A DNA stretch of 64,000 bases from Gambelia wislizenii (GCA_030847615.1 JAUMIR010000001.1:289442187-289506186); one strand, 5' to 3'. Shown: positions 28,600 to 41,700, counted from the stretch's first letter. Program-made: numbers and translations. Notes: generated by a model from the letters alone, not told the origin.

Positions 28600-30405
28600 C
28601 TCTGACTCAGACAATAAAATGGCTCTGTATGATATGTTCCCACTAGGTTCTTCCTAATCTTGCTGGTGGAGATGTCCGAGGATGGACACAAATCCTTAGA
28701 CATGAACTCTGGTCTTTCAGGCCTGACCACTGTAAAGAATTCATTACAGTTATGACCTGATTAAAGACATCTTATTAAGTTAATAAGTTTATGTTGATGA
28801 AACAATTGACTGATCAAATTTCCATCAATGTGAATGCTAAAACACCCCCACAACATTTAAAAGAGGAAAAAATCATTCTCAAATAATGGGCATGTGTGTG
28901 GGTGTCCCAGCAAAAATCCTCTCACAAGAGACAATCTCCATTCTCTCATGCAGAGGGAAATGCCTTTTTAAAAGGTGCTACCCACCATTTGCTGTTTTTT
29001 TATAAGTAACTTACTTCACAGTAGACATGTGTAGAGTTGGCTGCAAATGTTGCAACTTTACCTGGTTGGTAGTTTAATTCAAAAATATCCTTTATATTTA
29101 GAGATCTACTTTTCTTCATTGTAGACTCCAGTGAATGAGAAATGTTTTGGTAATAAATCTACTCAGCAGCAGCAAATTGCCAGTTGCTGGTTTTTCAGAA
29201 TTGCAATTCTTCATCTAACAAAGAGGATCGGGAAACAGAAGGCCAAGACGATGGAGGTGAGGATGTCCTTCACCATGAGAGAGTAAAGAGTAAAGATTCC
29301 ACAACTGAGCTCAACATTAAGATGATGATGATGATGATGATGATTAGAAATGTATTGGTACCTTCCATGGGTTCATGAAGGCAGATTCTCAACAAATGAA
29401 ACCTTTTTCATTGTTCTGTCTCTATACTGAGAGAAATCTGTATCTGTTAGATTTCTCCAATGCAAATCTTAAAAGTGCTGGTGTCATTAAAACAAAAATT
29501 TAAAGTTGAAACTCATTGAAGACTTTTGCCCTAGACCCCTCCAGTTACAGTGTTAGCTGAGAAAGAGATTTTCTCTTGTTATTGCTGAAAGCTGAGGACA
29601 TGCTTTATATTGTGGAGAAAAAGAAAATCAGCTTCAGTCTCCAGCATCTTCTTGTGAGACTCAATCACAGCACTGACAACAGAGAGCATGGGGTCTAATT
29701 CAGCATAAGATAGTTGCTTGTCTCTACAACAGCTGCTCCCCTTCTACTGTTGCTGCTGCTGCTGCTACTTCTGCAATGGTAGCTGCCCTTTACAAAAGTT
29801 TAACAAGAAGAAATCTAGTCCTATGAAAGAGCACGTGAATCAGATTCAAACCAAGAAGGCGCTCCTAGTTTCTTTGCTCTTGGCACACTTTTAGCAAAAG
29901 CTGCAAGCTGGGTGTGACACTTGAATGCTTCAGTCCTGTCCTAGTCTAAGGCAGTCAGCTGAGAATGTCATTAAATGGCTGTTTGGCAACCATAACCAGA
30001 AAAGGTCAGGTTTTAAGTTTCTCACTTCAGTATTTCAGTGTACTGAAGAGAACAGTTGGGGAAGGCAAAAGAAAAAGTAGTTCTAATAACCAAGCAAAAC
30101 CAGTGCTTATAATTAAAAGACTACAGTGCAATCATTAGCTTGTTTACTCAGAAGTAAATACCACTGAGTTCAGAAGCACATACAGGGGAGGGAGCATCTT
30201 ATTGCAACCAACCTGACAGGCAGCAGAACTGAGTATTATATTTACAGTAGACCTTTTGCAAAAACTAGTAAACACAATCCTCTTTTTTTAAAATTAGCAC
30301 TTTGTTTCCCAAGAAATCAGGTCCCTTGATTTCTCACCAGTTCCCTCCATACATTAAAAAAGATTTCCCCCCAGCTGTCAGCCTGTCATACAGGCATTGT
30401 TATAA
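28600..30405. other. Intergenic, no gene supported
   Basis: It holds a (GAT)n run at 29321-29344 and a short CTG run near 29749-29765. A 64-codon ORF at 29184-29378 has no recognisable domain and ends in the GAT repeat. Confidence 0.55.
29321..29344. repeat. (GAT)n microsatellite
   Basis: Eight GAT units in a row. Confidence 0.9.
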
Positions 30406-31249
30406 TGTGCCTTCAAGTCGACTTCAATTTATTGTGACCCCATTGTAGGGTTTTCTTGGCAAGATTTCTTCAGATGAGGTTTGTTACTGCTCTCCTCTAA
30501 GCATGAGAGAGTGTGGGGATGTCTATACGAAGCCATAAAATGTGGATTGGTGCACAGTAATGCCAATTCGCAGAAGCACCTATTCGTCTCCACGTTTGTT
30601 TGTTTGTTTGCAAGATTGCAGGTATGTGAAGCCAGCTGTGTTTGATGGTCACATGGGCATGCCTGTGAACCAAGATGGCAGGTGCAAGTAAATTACTTGC
30701 TTTTTTATTCTCCCCAAGTTGCCATGGCCAAACAGTATTTTTTTTAAAAAAAAGTAAATCGAAGGTGCTGAAGTGTGACCTTCCACTTAAACAAACTTAA
30801 AATAAAACCCCATTTTGTCACTTTAGCACATGATTGCTACTGCAAACATTCAACATGGCGGTTCCAGCCACTTTGTTGCCAGCAAGCTCCCCCCTCAATG
30901 CATGTCCAACCAATCAGCAATCCACTTCTGTCCTCACCGAGAATGCGCTACAATCCAAATTGCTTGCCCCAACAAGCAGGAATGCTCATTTCCCTTGCAG
31001 TTTAAAAAAAAAAAAAACTTCAGGAAAAGCTGCAAAGGCATTTTATATGGTGTTTTTAGCCCCCCTCCTTCAGAATACAGTGAATTTCTGTGGTATTCCA
31101 TTTAGACAAAATGTATTCTCCTTGAATTCTACAGGGAGTATTTTCACCATTTAGACAAGCCCTGTGACTTGTCCAAGGTCATCCACTGGGTTTCTGTGGC
31201 CGAACAGGGATTCGAACCCTTGGTGTGTTAGCTCTACATCCATGCTGCA
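30406..31249 (-). mobile_element. tRNA-derived SINE split by a Harbinger-like element
   Basis: The pieces are 30406-30514 (GTGCCTTCAAGTCGACTTC, GGTTTTCTTGGCAAGATTTC) and 31163-31249 (GACTTGTCCAAGGTCATCCA, GGATTCGAACCC). Joined, they give the usual SINE body in inverse orientation. Confidence 0.75.
30515..31162. mobile_element. Harbinger-like miniature element
   Basis: The ends are GGGGATGTCTATACG and TTTAGACAAGCCC with TGT on both sides (30512-30514, 31163-31165). The interior holds TAAAATGTGGATTGGTGCAC near the left end and GGGAGTATTTTCACC near the right. The SINE around it gives the empty site directly. No transposase ORF. Confidence 0.75.
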
Positions 31250-31459
31250 GCCTAATGTATTTACTTACAAGTAAGTCTTCCTGTGTTCAGAAGTGCTGAT
31301 TCCCAAGCAAGTTGGATACCAATCAATTGATTTTTTAAAATTTAGTTAGATTTTTTTATTACAGTCAGATGTTTTAAAAACAACAACATAAATGCTACAT
31401 TTCTCTTTTTGCCATCACTTTTCTTAACTCTTAATATAAATCTGGCACCCCTACAGTTA

Positions 31460-31790
31460 GGACATTTTCAGACAGGCAAAAATCGCTCTTTGCCGCGCGA
31501 GCAGCCTCCCGAAACTGCTGCGCGGCAAGGGTCTTCTTCGGACGACGCTGTGCCTCTGGCGAAACCGTCCGTGTCACTTCCGTGAAGCTTGGGACGGCTC
31601 CGCGTCATATTTCAATCACGGAGGCTGCCCGTGATTGAAATATGACGCGGAGCCGTCCCAAGCTTCACGGAAGTGACACGGACGGTTTCGCCAGAGGCAC
31701 AGCGTCGTCCGAAGAAGACCCTTGCCGCGCAGCAGTTTCGGGAGGCTGCTCGCGCGGCAAAGAGCGATTTTTGCCTGTCTGAAAATGTCC
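31460..31790. mobile_element. Fold-back Harbinger-like element, perfect 162-bp arms
   Basis: The arms 31460-31621 and 31629-31790 are inverse copies without a mismatch by eye, around a 7-base loop. The ends are GGACATTTTC/GAAAATGTCC with TTA on both sides (31457-31459, 31791-31793). Each arm contains its own smaller hairpin (TTGCCGCGC ... GCGCGGCAA). The GC content is far above the surroundings. Confidence 0.85.
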
Positions 31791-32019
31791 TTAATCTTTC
31801 AAATGAATCAATGTTGCTACCACATAGTTTGGAGGGGGGAGAAATAGAAGGGTTTGCTTCTCCCATTTGTGCCACTGGCCTTACCCACCACTGCTTTCAG
31901 TCCTGCCTAGACATGTGGCTCCCAGCAAATTGCTGCCAAGCGAAAGAGTCCCTCATCATAAAAAAAATAATATTGTGTACCCTTGCTTCACTTAAAAAGA
32001 ATCCCCTTTGATTTCAGTG

Positions 32020-32190
32020 ACGGTCCATGAGTAAAAAACAGCACGGCTAGCTCCAATGCTAGCTGCAACACTCACGGACGAGAGAGAAACGGCGTCGTCC
32101 AAAATGGACCCCTTGCCGTGCAGCAGCCTCGTTACTGCTCCGGGGGCTGCTTGCGCGGCAAGACGCTGAAAGAGGCGTCTGAAAATCTCC
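32020..32190. mobile_element. Partial relative of the fold-back element
   Basis: It contains CTTGCCGTGCAGCAGCCTCG and GGCTGCTTGCGCGGCAAG, the same inner hairpin as 31460-31790 and 59584-59911, and ends in GGCGTCTGAAAATCTCC. A small inner palindrome, GCTAGCTCCAATGCTAGC, lies at 32048-32065. One terminal arm seems lost. Confidence 0.55.
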
Positions 32191-32593
32191 TGAGACAGAG
32201 GGGTGCTCATTTCCTGTTCGTACTTGTATTAAAAGTATTTAATATTTTTAAAATGCTGCCTAGTTAATCAGTAATACATTTGCATTTGTTTTAAAAGTTT
32301 AAAGTTGATTAGTCTCTAGCCAAATAAGTGATAAACTGCACAGCCCTGTGAGTGAAGCAATATTCACCAAGTTTCCCAGGTAATGTGTATGGGATTGCAG
32401 CCTAAAATTTTAAACTCTATGAATAAAAATAAACATGCAGAAGAACAAAACTGAACTGAGATAGTGTAGAACACCATTATAAAATTGTCATTTCATATAC
32501 AATTTTGCTTTCTTTTTAAAATACACAGTGCAAATTCTGGTAGATCTGGTAGCCTAGGTACCAGATCTACCAAAATAGTCTCTTGAGAAATCT

Positions 32594-32740
32594 GTACAGA
32601 TATACCTCAGTTAATTATGTAGATATGTTCCTGGACGTGACTTCTTGAACAGAAAATCTGGTACCGGAGGCAGAAATAACATGGAAAGAATAGGGATAGG
32701 TTCCAACACCAAAAAAAAGGGCAGTTCAACATTTAAAAAA
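32594..32740. repeat. Tigger-like fragment, one end
   Basis: CAGATATACCTCAGTTAATT and TGGTACCGGAGGCAGAAATA match, in inverse, the right half of 24565-24844. No opposite terminus seen. Confidence 0.5.
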
Positions 32741-33461
32741 AACCTTTAATTTATAACAATATACACATGTGGAATGAAACAACCAAATAAAATGAAAACA
32801 TTTGGAACATTCTAGACACCACATGAAGACTTCCAAACTCAGAGAGTTTTGGGAAAAAAACAGGGATTACTTTTGTGTGTGTGGTTTTTTTTTTAACCAG
32901 CCTTCACCTTTCTTATGATTTCCATTTTGGTGACCCAGCTTCTAGACCTATGCTTTTTTAATATGCTGGAGGGGAACTGATGAGGCAGGGTTATCTGTTC
33001 TCCCCTTTTCTCTCTGTTTTGTTGTTCATTCATACTCTGTAAGGGATTCTGGATGCAGCTGATGTTTATCTTGCCTGTCACAGGCAGGCATACACAGCAA
33101 CAGTAGGAACTGTAGGATCAGCTAGCTTCCTGCTCTTTCCCAGCTGAACATTGCACTGTTTACTCCAGACATGCTGCTGCAGCCCAACTCTAAAAGCCTG
33201 CATATCTCCAGGCCTCCTTCACTAGGTGATGCTGTTAAAAAGAGGGTTAGGATGATAGAGGATGAGAAAGAAAGGTGTTACATGAATTGCTGTTGGGTGT
33301 GAAAATCCACATGTATAAAGATCTTAGCTCAGTAGGCAAGCGAGAGGCCATGTAACTTTGCAAGACCTTGGACCCTGTGTATACCAGTACTGACTGGGAG
33401 AAATGAGCCAAACGAACCTTGCAAAAAGATAGTTGAGACAGATTAAAGCTGGTCCAAATTG
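32741..33461. other. Intergenic, nothing supported
   Basis: No repeat end, gene or RNA recognised; only an A run and GTGTGTGTG near 32875. Confidence 0.5.
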
Positions 33462-33514
33462 GCATAGGTTCACACCAATCCACATTTTATTCCCTCATCT
33501 AGACTGGCCCCTAG
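33462..33514. repeat. Terminal scrap of a Harbinger-like element
   Basis: CACCAATCCACATTTTATTC and CATCTAGACTGGCCCC are the inverse of the left terminus GGCCTTGTCTATATGAGG...AAAATGTAGATTGG of the 52635-53270 copy. Only about 50 bases remain. Confidence 0.5.
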
Positions 33515-34427
33515 TTTGGGCTGCTTTAGACTTTGCGGACCACACTGCTAACCACACTCCAGCACCTGTTTGCACCTGTTACTCCATTTCTGCTAATTTG
33601 CCATTGTTTCTGCTCAGCTAGCTTCCTGTCCTTCAGAGCTCTTGCAAATTTGTTTCCTATTTTCAAAGCATTATCTTAGCAAGCTTTGCCTCTCTTTGTT
33701 CAGCCTTGCCCTGTTGCTTTTATCCTTCAAGCTTTTAGCTGCCCATTATAACTGCTGGTCATCTTTCTAGGCCCCTGGATCTTCAGCTCCTTCAACAGAA
33801 TGGTTGCACACATACACACAAGGTGTGCTGTAGCCTATGAAATATGGTCACATAGCACTGTGCATCCTCCCCCCACCCAAAGAAAATTCCCGCTGACACC
33901 ATTGCTGTTAGGATCTTACTGGCGTATGGATCATTTGGCCATTCAGGTATTGCTGGATTGCAATCCCAGCTTTCCTCATCATTGGCTGGGCTGGCTAGGA
34001 CTGCTGGTGAGAGCTGCATTCCAACATTATCACTATGGATGCATGATTCCCACCCTTGCATTGTAGTATGTCAGATAATGGCCTCAAACTCATGAGACTG
34101 TTCTGCTGACCAAATTGCTTCAATTGGTGGAACTGGGAGGGGAGCTCTGCCCATCCCAGCCATATACACCCTGCATCCTCAAAGCTTGCTCTACAGGGAA
34201 GTCCCCAAAGCAGGTAGTGTGGAGACCTGCATAGCCAGAGGAAGAAAATCCTTTTTCACTCAGTGGTCAGACATTGGCATGAGGTTGGATTTAGGCATAT
34301 ATCTTATCCAACCTAGTATTGTCTGCTCTGACTAGGGTCTCTGCCAAAGTGGGGTTTCCAATCCCTTTTTATCTGATCCTTTTAAAGTGCAGATGCCAGC
34401 AATTGGCTTTTGCATGCTAAGCACTAA
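33515..34427. other. Intergenic with a hAT-like fragment
   Basis: 33945-34065 (GGATTGCAATCCCAGC ... TGGCTGGGCTGGCTAGGA) resembles the squamate palindromic hAT-like repeat. Nothing else recognised. Confidence 0.4.
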
Positions 34428-35045
34428 GGACATTATAAGACTAGTGTCTAAAAATGCTGTGATTCCGCGAATGAAGATAGCAGGAATATTGTGGCATTAT
34501 AACACTTATTATTGCACATAGCTGTAATCGTGTGAAAGGAATGTGACCTAATTATTGCACAAAGATCACTAGTGCTTCAAGAATGGGAGTTTACTTCTGC
34601 GATTCAGCATGGGCAAAAATTTCAGTGGATCTCACAAGAAGATGCAAGTGTGCTTAAAACTCCACAAACCCCTTAATTAACAAAGTAAATGAACACACAA
34701 GCTGAAACAAACCTAAAAACATACAAACTTAAGGGGACTGTTCATAAAAAGAGCGTCCTCTGCTTTGTTTTATCGTTCTCACCCAGAAGTTTTCTTGCTG
34801 AGGACTGTCCATTAACACTGTAATCTTGCGATTACAACGGGACATGGTTTCGCATGCAGTCAATAGTGCAAAAAGAGCACAATTTGATCTATTCATGGCT
34901 TGTCCCATGAATGAAAAAGAACACCTTTTTTGCAGCTGGAGCATGGGATAATAACGCATGGATGACAATGTAGTGTGATAGCGGGACCCATTCGTGCTAT
35001 CTTGATGTTGTAATCCTACAATTTTTGCTGTGCCTGATAATGTCC
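34428..35045. mobile_element. Harbinger-like element with GGACATTAT ends
   Basis: The ends are GGACATTATAAG and CTGATAATGTCC with TAA on both sides (34425-34427, 35046-35048). The terminal bases match the fold-back element at 31460. The interior GTAATCTTGCGATTACA is shared, inverted, with 46139-46450. No transposase ORF. Confidence 0.75.
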
Positions 35046-35483
35046 TAAATTGTATTCCTTTCCCCAGGCTATAAATCTGGAACATAAGTTATTTTTTGGA
35101 CCATATTTCCCAAATGCCTTGCTAGCTGAGGGCTTCAGAGAACTGTAGTCCAAACCAGTAACTTTCCCAATCTCTGGATGTAAATGCATGCACATGTGCA
35201 CACACACTATACATGTAGATCTACAGATTATCTAAATCCCCACCCCATTCCCATAAATCACTCTATAAAGAATGCATCAACTTAAACACTTCTTCCTAGT
35301 TCACCGATTGCCCAAACACACTGTAAATACTTTATTTTGGAGTGAAACAGCACATGCCCAATTTTGCTGTTGAGTCATAAAACCCACAAACCCTTCATGT
35401 AAGCAGATTTGGGGGTATGATTTACATGGATGTGGACGATAAAGCCAAAGCCCCTTTACAACCACCCACAGTTCATTTCAGGG

Positions 35484-35707
35484 CTGAGAACGCCCTCAAA
35501 AATCTGTTTCCAATTGTATGGAAAAAACCCTTGAAATTTGGCATGGTTTATAAAAGTATGTAAAAAAAAAAAAGTCTGTCTGAGATTTGGCCTCCATCTG
35601 AGAAAGCTGACACTGCTTTTGCAAACTGCTCTTGGAGATCCAGTGACCAACATCCTGAAGAGTGAAGGAGAACTCGAAGCTTTTAGAAAACAACTGGCAG
35701 AATGAAG
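35484..35707 (+). other. FAP: FAP exon 1 (5'UTR plus first two codons)
   Basis: ATGAAG at 35702-35707 is followed by the donor GTCTGT. The preceding bases, including GAGAACGCCC near 35484 and AGATCCAGTGACC near 35636, resemble the human FAP 5'UTR as I remember it. If the human start applies, exon 1 begins near 35484. If the TATAAAAG at 35549 is the promoter, it begins near 35580. Intron 1 would then be only 252 bases. The upstream limit is not certain. Confidence 0.72.
35549..35556 (+). promoter_or_regulatory. TATA-like box near FAP exon 1
   Basis: TATAAAAG lies about 150 bases before the FAP start codon. It would place transcription start near 35580. The human mRNA, from memory, begins upstream of the corresponding spot, so this may be a lineage-specific TATA box or a chance match. 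Confidence 0.4.
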
Positions 35708-38700
35708 GTCTGTAATAAATAAATACATACATCTGAAAACAGTTGGGTCTGTGGCAAGCAATGTTCTTTGTAGAAAAAAGGAACAGAAAAGAAGTTTTAA
35801 GCGGACTTCACAGAGAGGACTACTGTTGCTATACTTAACTCAAATTGCTGCTGAAATATTATAGTTCTTAGGAGGAGGAGGAGGGGATATAATAAAAATG
35901 TAAAGTTTTAAAAAATATTTTAGAGAAGACTTGGAGTGTGACTCATTTTTGTCTTGCAGATTCAGATGAAAATCCTAGTTGGAGTGATCTCGTGTCTCCT
36001 GCTGTCTTTGATAGTTATGTGCATTGTATTCATTCCTTCACGAGGTAAGATGACATTGGCCTTTGCATGCTAAGCACCAAGATATAGACCTTTTCCCAAG
36101 CTATCAATCCAGAGCTTGGGAAAGTTACTTTTTAAAGTTATAGCTCCCAGATTCCTTGAGCTAAGAAACAAACAACAGCTCACAATTGATTATCTGGAGA
36201 TGTTAAAGCAAGCTTCATTCTTTCCTTATGGGGATTAATGTGTGTAACTTGGAACTAGCTTCCCCCTGCTAATTTTATTTCAAAGCTGTAGCTGTTTAAG
36301 AATTTTACTTTTATTCTTAAAGTTTGTGTTCTATCACTACTTTATGGCATACTGCATTTTCCACAAAATGTGCCCAGTTAAACAAAAGATAGTTAAAGGA
36401 TAATATTGCTCAATTGTATTGCTAATCTTGAAGCTAAGATTTTTCTTTGTCTGCACTAAGTAATGAGAATTGTTTTTTTCTACAGTAGGACCCCCATATC
36501 CACTAATTCATTATCCACAGATTATCCACAGATTCAATTATCCACGGGACAAAAAATCGCACACCTATCATAGAGAAAATGTGTCATCTGTAGCCATTTT
36601 CTAGGTCCTCCAAAGCAACTCTATGGTATTTTAAACTGGAAGTCCCATTATTTTCAATGGCATTCACTATTATCCACAGTTATCGGTATTCACGGGACCC
36701 CCTAGAACCAATCCTCAGCAGATAAGGGGTCCTACTCTATTAGCAGTAAATTATTGTCAAGATTTAATATTTAATCCATATATTTAGCAGTTTAGTTTAA
36801 CTGCCCCTCAGAAATGCTAAATTCCAGAATCTTTTTTTCAGCCCTATGGTTCAGTCTTAGAACACATGATATGAGAAAGACAGGCTGTCTACGAAGTGTG
36901 CTTCGCTTCACAAAAATCAGCTGTCCTCTAGATACTTAGGAATGGAAAGAAAAGGTTTGAGTTCAGAAGCTTAGAGATAGCTTAAGCTTGTGTGAACATT
37001 TTTCTCAGCCTATCTGGCCTTTTACTTTAACCAACTTTGGCCCTAGAATGCCCACACATGATTGTGGGTATTCCAGTCCTAACCACTTCCTCAGCATGCA
37101 AACTACTAATGGGCATTCTGTGATGCCTTAGCTGCTCAGCCAAAAGATACTAGAGGATCCAGTGTAGCTGCCTCCAGTACCACTATGTTCTTTAGAATTA
37201 TTGTAACATAGATTACTTTGCAAATATGCTGTTTCTATTGAAGAAAAATGTTAAATGTGGCTGACGTAAAAGCTAGCTAAATGGATGACAAATGTATTTT
37301 GTGGTTCTCACAATCACCATTCAAGTAAGTTTGAATACTGTGGAATAATGTAACTAGTTAAACTAAAAGTTTCATTTAACAGACATTCTGATGAAAGTAG
37401 CATTTAAGGTTATTTTTCTCACACAACATTGTTGAATATTTTGGTTTATAACAAACCAAATAGAATTAACAGAGGATACTGTAGGTTTTAACATTTTATA
37501 CAAGCAAGAAATTAATGAAAGACTTTTCTCCCTGGAGTATAACACAGCAAGATAAGAATCCCATCACTTTATGCTGAAAAAATGACATCCTTGTTTATTA
37601 ATGAATTCATAGCAAAAGCATTTTCCATGGTTTTGGATGCTCTTGATTAGAAGTAGTCATACTCTTCACAAGGGAAATGGTCTTTCCCACAAACCTTTAT
37701 TTTCTGAGATGATTGTCAATTGAGTATTTGCTTTGGTAGTGATAGTGATATTTGTGTGTCTAGATTGCCCTTTGGTTTTATTTATCTTGACAGCTTTCTT
37801 CTGCATTAGTGCTGGCGAGGAGTAGTGTCAACAGTAGAAGTGACATGTTTGATCTACAGTAAATAATAGTTACTTAGTCAAAACCCCAAGCACTATCATT
37901 AAACACACACACACAGAGTAACACATCAGGCCATTAAACATAGTGAATTGTTTCATACATGGCCTTGAAGGGACCAGAAGCCCTCAAAGGAGGAAATTGT
38001 GGGGGAAGAAGTGTCATCATCAGAAGCAATGAGGGGGTAATCAAGGTTGGCACTACCATGAGGTGGAATGAGTCAGTCACCTCAGGTAGCAGACGCTGGA
38101 ACATGCAGAGCAGCAGCAAAGTGTTGGGGGACAGAGGTGTTGCTGCCACATAGCCTGCCCAGCACACTCTAAGCTAGCCTGTTTTTCTGTCAGAAGAACT
38201 GAAATGTGATTCATCTGTCATTTCAGTTGGCTTATGTGTGTGAAATCAGGGTAGAAGGAGGATAGGAATACTGTTCTTTATTCTAGGTAGCAAAGTGTCT
38301 TGGATTGGGCCTCAGCGTGATGAACTAGGGTCCAAGATAATTACTACACATGCCTGGAAATGGAGAGCATAGTATTTTCTATTTCTATGTATGGGAATGA
38401 AAGCTGGACTGTGAAGAAAGCTAACAGGAAGAGAATAAACTCATTGGAATATGGTGCTGCCAAAGACAAATATGTAAATGGGCCCTAGAGCAAATCAGGT
38501 TTGAATCCTCCCTAGGGTCTGAACTCTCCTTAAACTGAAGCTATCATACTTTGGACATATGAGATGACATGATTTATTAGAAAAGACTATAATGCTTGGT
38601 GAATTTGAATACAATAGGGAAAGAGGAAGACAGGTGGATAGATTTTGTCAAGGAAGCCACAGCCCTGAGGGCTGTCAATAACAGGGTGTCTTAGAGGTCT

Positions 38701-41700
38701 TTTATTCATAGGGTCACCATAAATCAAAGCTGACTTGACAGCAATTAGCAACAATAAACATGTCCTGGTGCTTTACACTGATTAGAGGCAAATCTAGGAT
38801 AAACAATATACAGTAAAGTATTTCTTCGCACAAGGCATAATACAGTTATGGAGTTTGCTATCACAAGAAGTGGCGATAGCTGTTACCTTAAGATGAGGGT
38901 TCTGATATGGGTGGCCCTCCAGATGCCGTTAAACCATAGCTCCTATCATCATCCACCATTGGCTATGTTGACTGGGGCTGATGGGAGCTGCTATCCAGGA
39001 ACATCTGGAAAACCATGTGTTCCTTATTCCTTCCCTTCAGGATTAGATACAAAATGGATGAAAAGGTGCTGCGCATGTGATGCATACATTGGATCCTCAC
39101 ACTCAGCTAGTGCACAACTGGTTCTTGCTAACAATGTTCAATGCTTTGGGCAGTGGCTTCCATCTCCTCCTTTTATCTGGCCTTATTCAGCCTAGTTGTG
39201 ATTTGTAAAATGGAAAGGTGATGTCATTTGGACAATGAACTGGAAGTCGTTGCAATCTAATTGATCATAGACTTAGAGCATAAACATTGCACCAATAATA
39301 CTCAGAGTATAACTAAGCTGTGAAATTTGATGGGTGGTCTGATAGATCTATCCCCCTACATGTACATCACTCCCCCCCCCCCAAGATCTTAAAGAGGAAG
39401 AGGCCTAACTTGGAACTTCACATTCCTGTGCCCCCAACATGCTTGCAGAGATTATGTGGGCTGTTGTGGATGGATGCAAGCATTGGCGTAAAAGGCTTTA
39501 GGTGACATGGGGCTTGTCTACATGAAGGGAAAAAAAACTGGACTGCTCCACAGTAATAGGAAGTCGCACAGCTGCAACCTGTCTTAATGGTTTTACAGCC
39601 CCTATAAACTTTGAATGTCTGTAGCTGAAACAGCAGCTGTGAATGGATTACTCATGTTTTTAAATCTGCCACCACTGAACTTTTTTTTTTTTTAAAAAAA
39701 AAAAAACCTTATTTTTATGGTGCGTACAAGCGATATTCCAGCTTTCCCCCAAAAGAAAAAGAGAAATAAAGATAGCACAAACCTTTGTTTTGGCAAAAAT
39801 CCTACATGGGGGCAGTGGGCGCTTTTCCTGTAAGCCAGCTCCACTCCCTGCACTCATCCAGCCAATCACGTTTGCACTTTATCTTATATGGGGAAATGAT
39901 TAATGTCAAATTGCTTGTCTTAACAGTGGAAAATACGCATATCACTGGAGTTTTTTTAAAAAGTTGGGAAAAGTGACAAATGCTTTTCTTGCATATTTTT
40001 TCCTCTTTTTGGCCCCCCTCCTTTACAACAGGATGAGATAATGCGGGATTCCATTAAGACAGCTTGTTTCTGAGCAAATTCTGTGAGGAGTATTTTCACT
40101 GTGTGGGCAACCCCCAGGTGTTGGCAGAGAAAGAGAATTGACGTTCATTGTCTGTGAAGGCAGAGTCACAATCTGCAGACTGTTCCATCTTGGGTTGGCT
40201 AAAGAACACCAGGCTTTGGAGGCAGACTTCTGCACTTCAGGTTTACGCTCAGAGCCTGAAATGGCTTGGATCTTCACAGGCAGGGTTACAATTTAGCCAA
40301 CCTCCACAACACTTGGCAATGCTGGCCAGTGGTTTAGCAAGGTAGCGATTTGCAGACAAATTTCCAAGCACAAAGTGCACCCCATGGCTTGCAGACCTCC
40401 CAGTGTTCAGGTTTTTTGTCTTGCAAAACACCACTTCTTAATTAGCCTTGTGGTAAGACCTGAGCTGTTGTCCCTGTGACTCTGAAGCAATGGTTCATTC
40501 ACGTGGCCATTTTGGGCAATATAATGTGAATGCAATGTTTTTGTGTGTGTTTCTCCCCCGGACACCTTTTGAAATGACAAATGGCTCAAATTTCCTGATA
40601 TATTGCACCACTGCAAAGGTTTCAAAAGCCAATTTAATACCTAGGTTCAGAAAACAAGACCTCGCAATGTGTTTTTTAGAATCTATTTCCTCAGAAGTAT
40701 CTTCTCAGATTAACTGTTTTTGGACTATCAGTTTGGCTAGGCCCCTGTTAAAACACATCTGTCATCATTTTAGTTTTAGCTTTCTTGCTTAGTGGACTTC
40801 ACTCTGAGAGGGGACTGCATGCTGATGATTTGGCTAAAAATATAACTTAAAAAATACCTCTAGTTTTTGCATGGTAAAATGGCAAAACCAAAGGTTTGTC
40901 TATATGTCTTTATATCATTTTAGTTCAACACACACACACAATCATTTGTGGATAGATCACAATTAGAAGTAAGAAAGAACTACTGTAGCAACATTAGCAT
41001 TTGCAGCTATTTATTTCAGCAGGTCCCTTTCAAATTTTCTTACACATAGAATCATAGAGATGGGAGGGGCCTCATGGGCCATTGAATCCAACCTCCACTC
41101 AGTGCAGAAAGTCTAGTTAGCTTATCACCAGCAGGTAGCTGTTCAGCCTCCTTTTGTGGACCCAGACCATACGACCCCCCCCACTCCCCCCCTTTAAAGA
41201 AGACACATATACTCAATGTAGTATAACAAATTGTATTGAGTACAAATAAGGAAAATTGGTTAAGTACAGGTTAGTAGATAATGATTGGCAATGAAAGGCT
41301 GCAACTTACAGATGGCTGCAATATGGTTGGCACTTATGCATGGGTCGTGATCTCATCATTGCCCAACCTAATGTTGGTCAATGGCCGCTTGTTGGATACC
41401 TCCGACCATCCTGGAGGAGAGAGCTGCTGGCCAAGCCATCCCGCCTGACACTCTCTCCTCCCCTGCAAACAAAGTGTCAATTAACAATAAGCAGGGGGGG
41501 GGATCTCTGTGAACTTGAACTTGACGGAGACCCCCCCTTTTCCCTTTCTCCAGATCAGGACCCATGGCATCCGCCCCGCAAATTGTGACAAATAATGAAA
41601 TACGTAAAATAAAGGGAGGGTGGGTGGGTGGGTTTTCGGCTCCAATGAGCCAACTGAGGAGGGCCTGTGCCGGAGCTGACCTTTATCGGCAATGTCGCAG

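Noticed and set aside
29184..29378. 64-codon ORF with an acidic start and a poly-Met run
   Set aside because: The Met run is a GAT microsatellite and the rest has no recognisable domain or splice context.
31553..32010. ORFs within the GC-rich hairpin region as genes or a CpG-island promoter
   Set aside because: They mirror each other because of the inverted repeat; the GC peak ends exactly at the transposon ends.
35966..35968. ATG at the start of FAP exon 2 as the FAP start codon
   Set aside because: A good acceptor lies just before it and ATGAAG|GT upstream at 35702 fits the family's exon 1; the exon 2 residues IQMKI align after MK.
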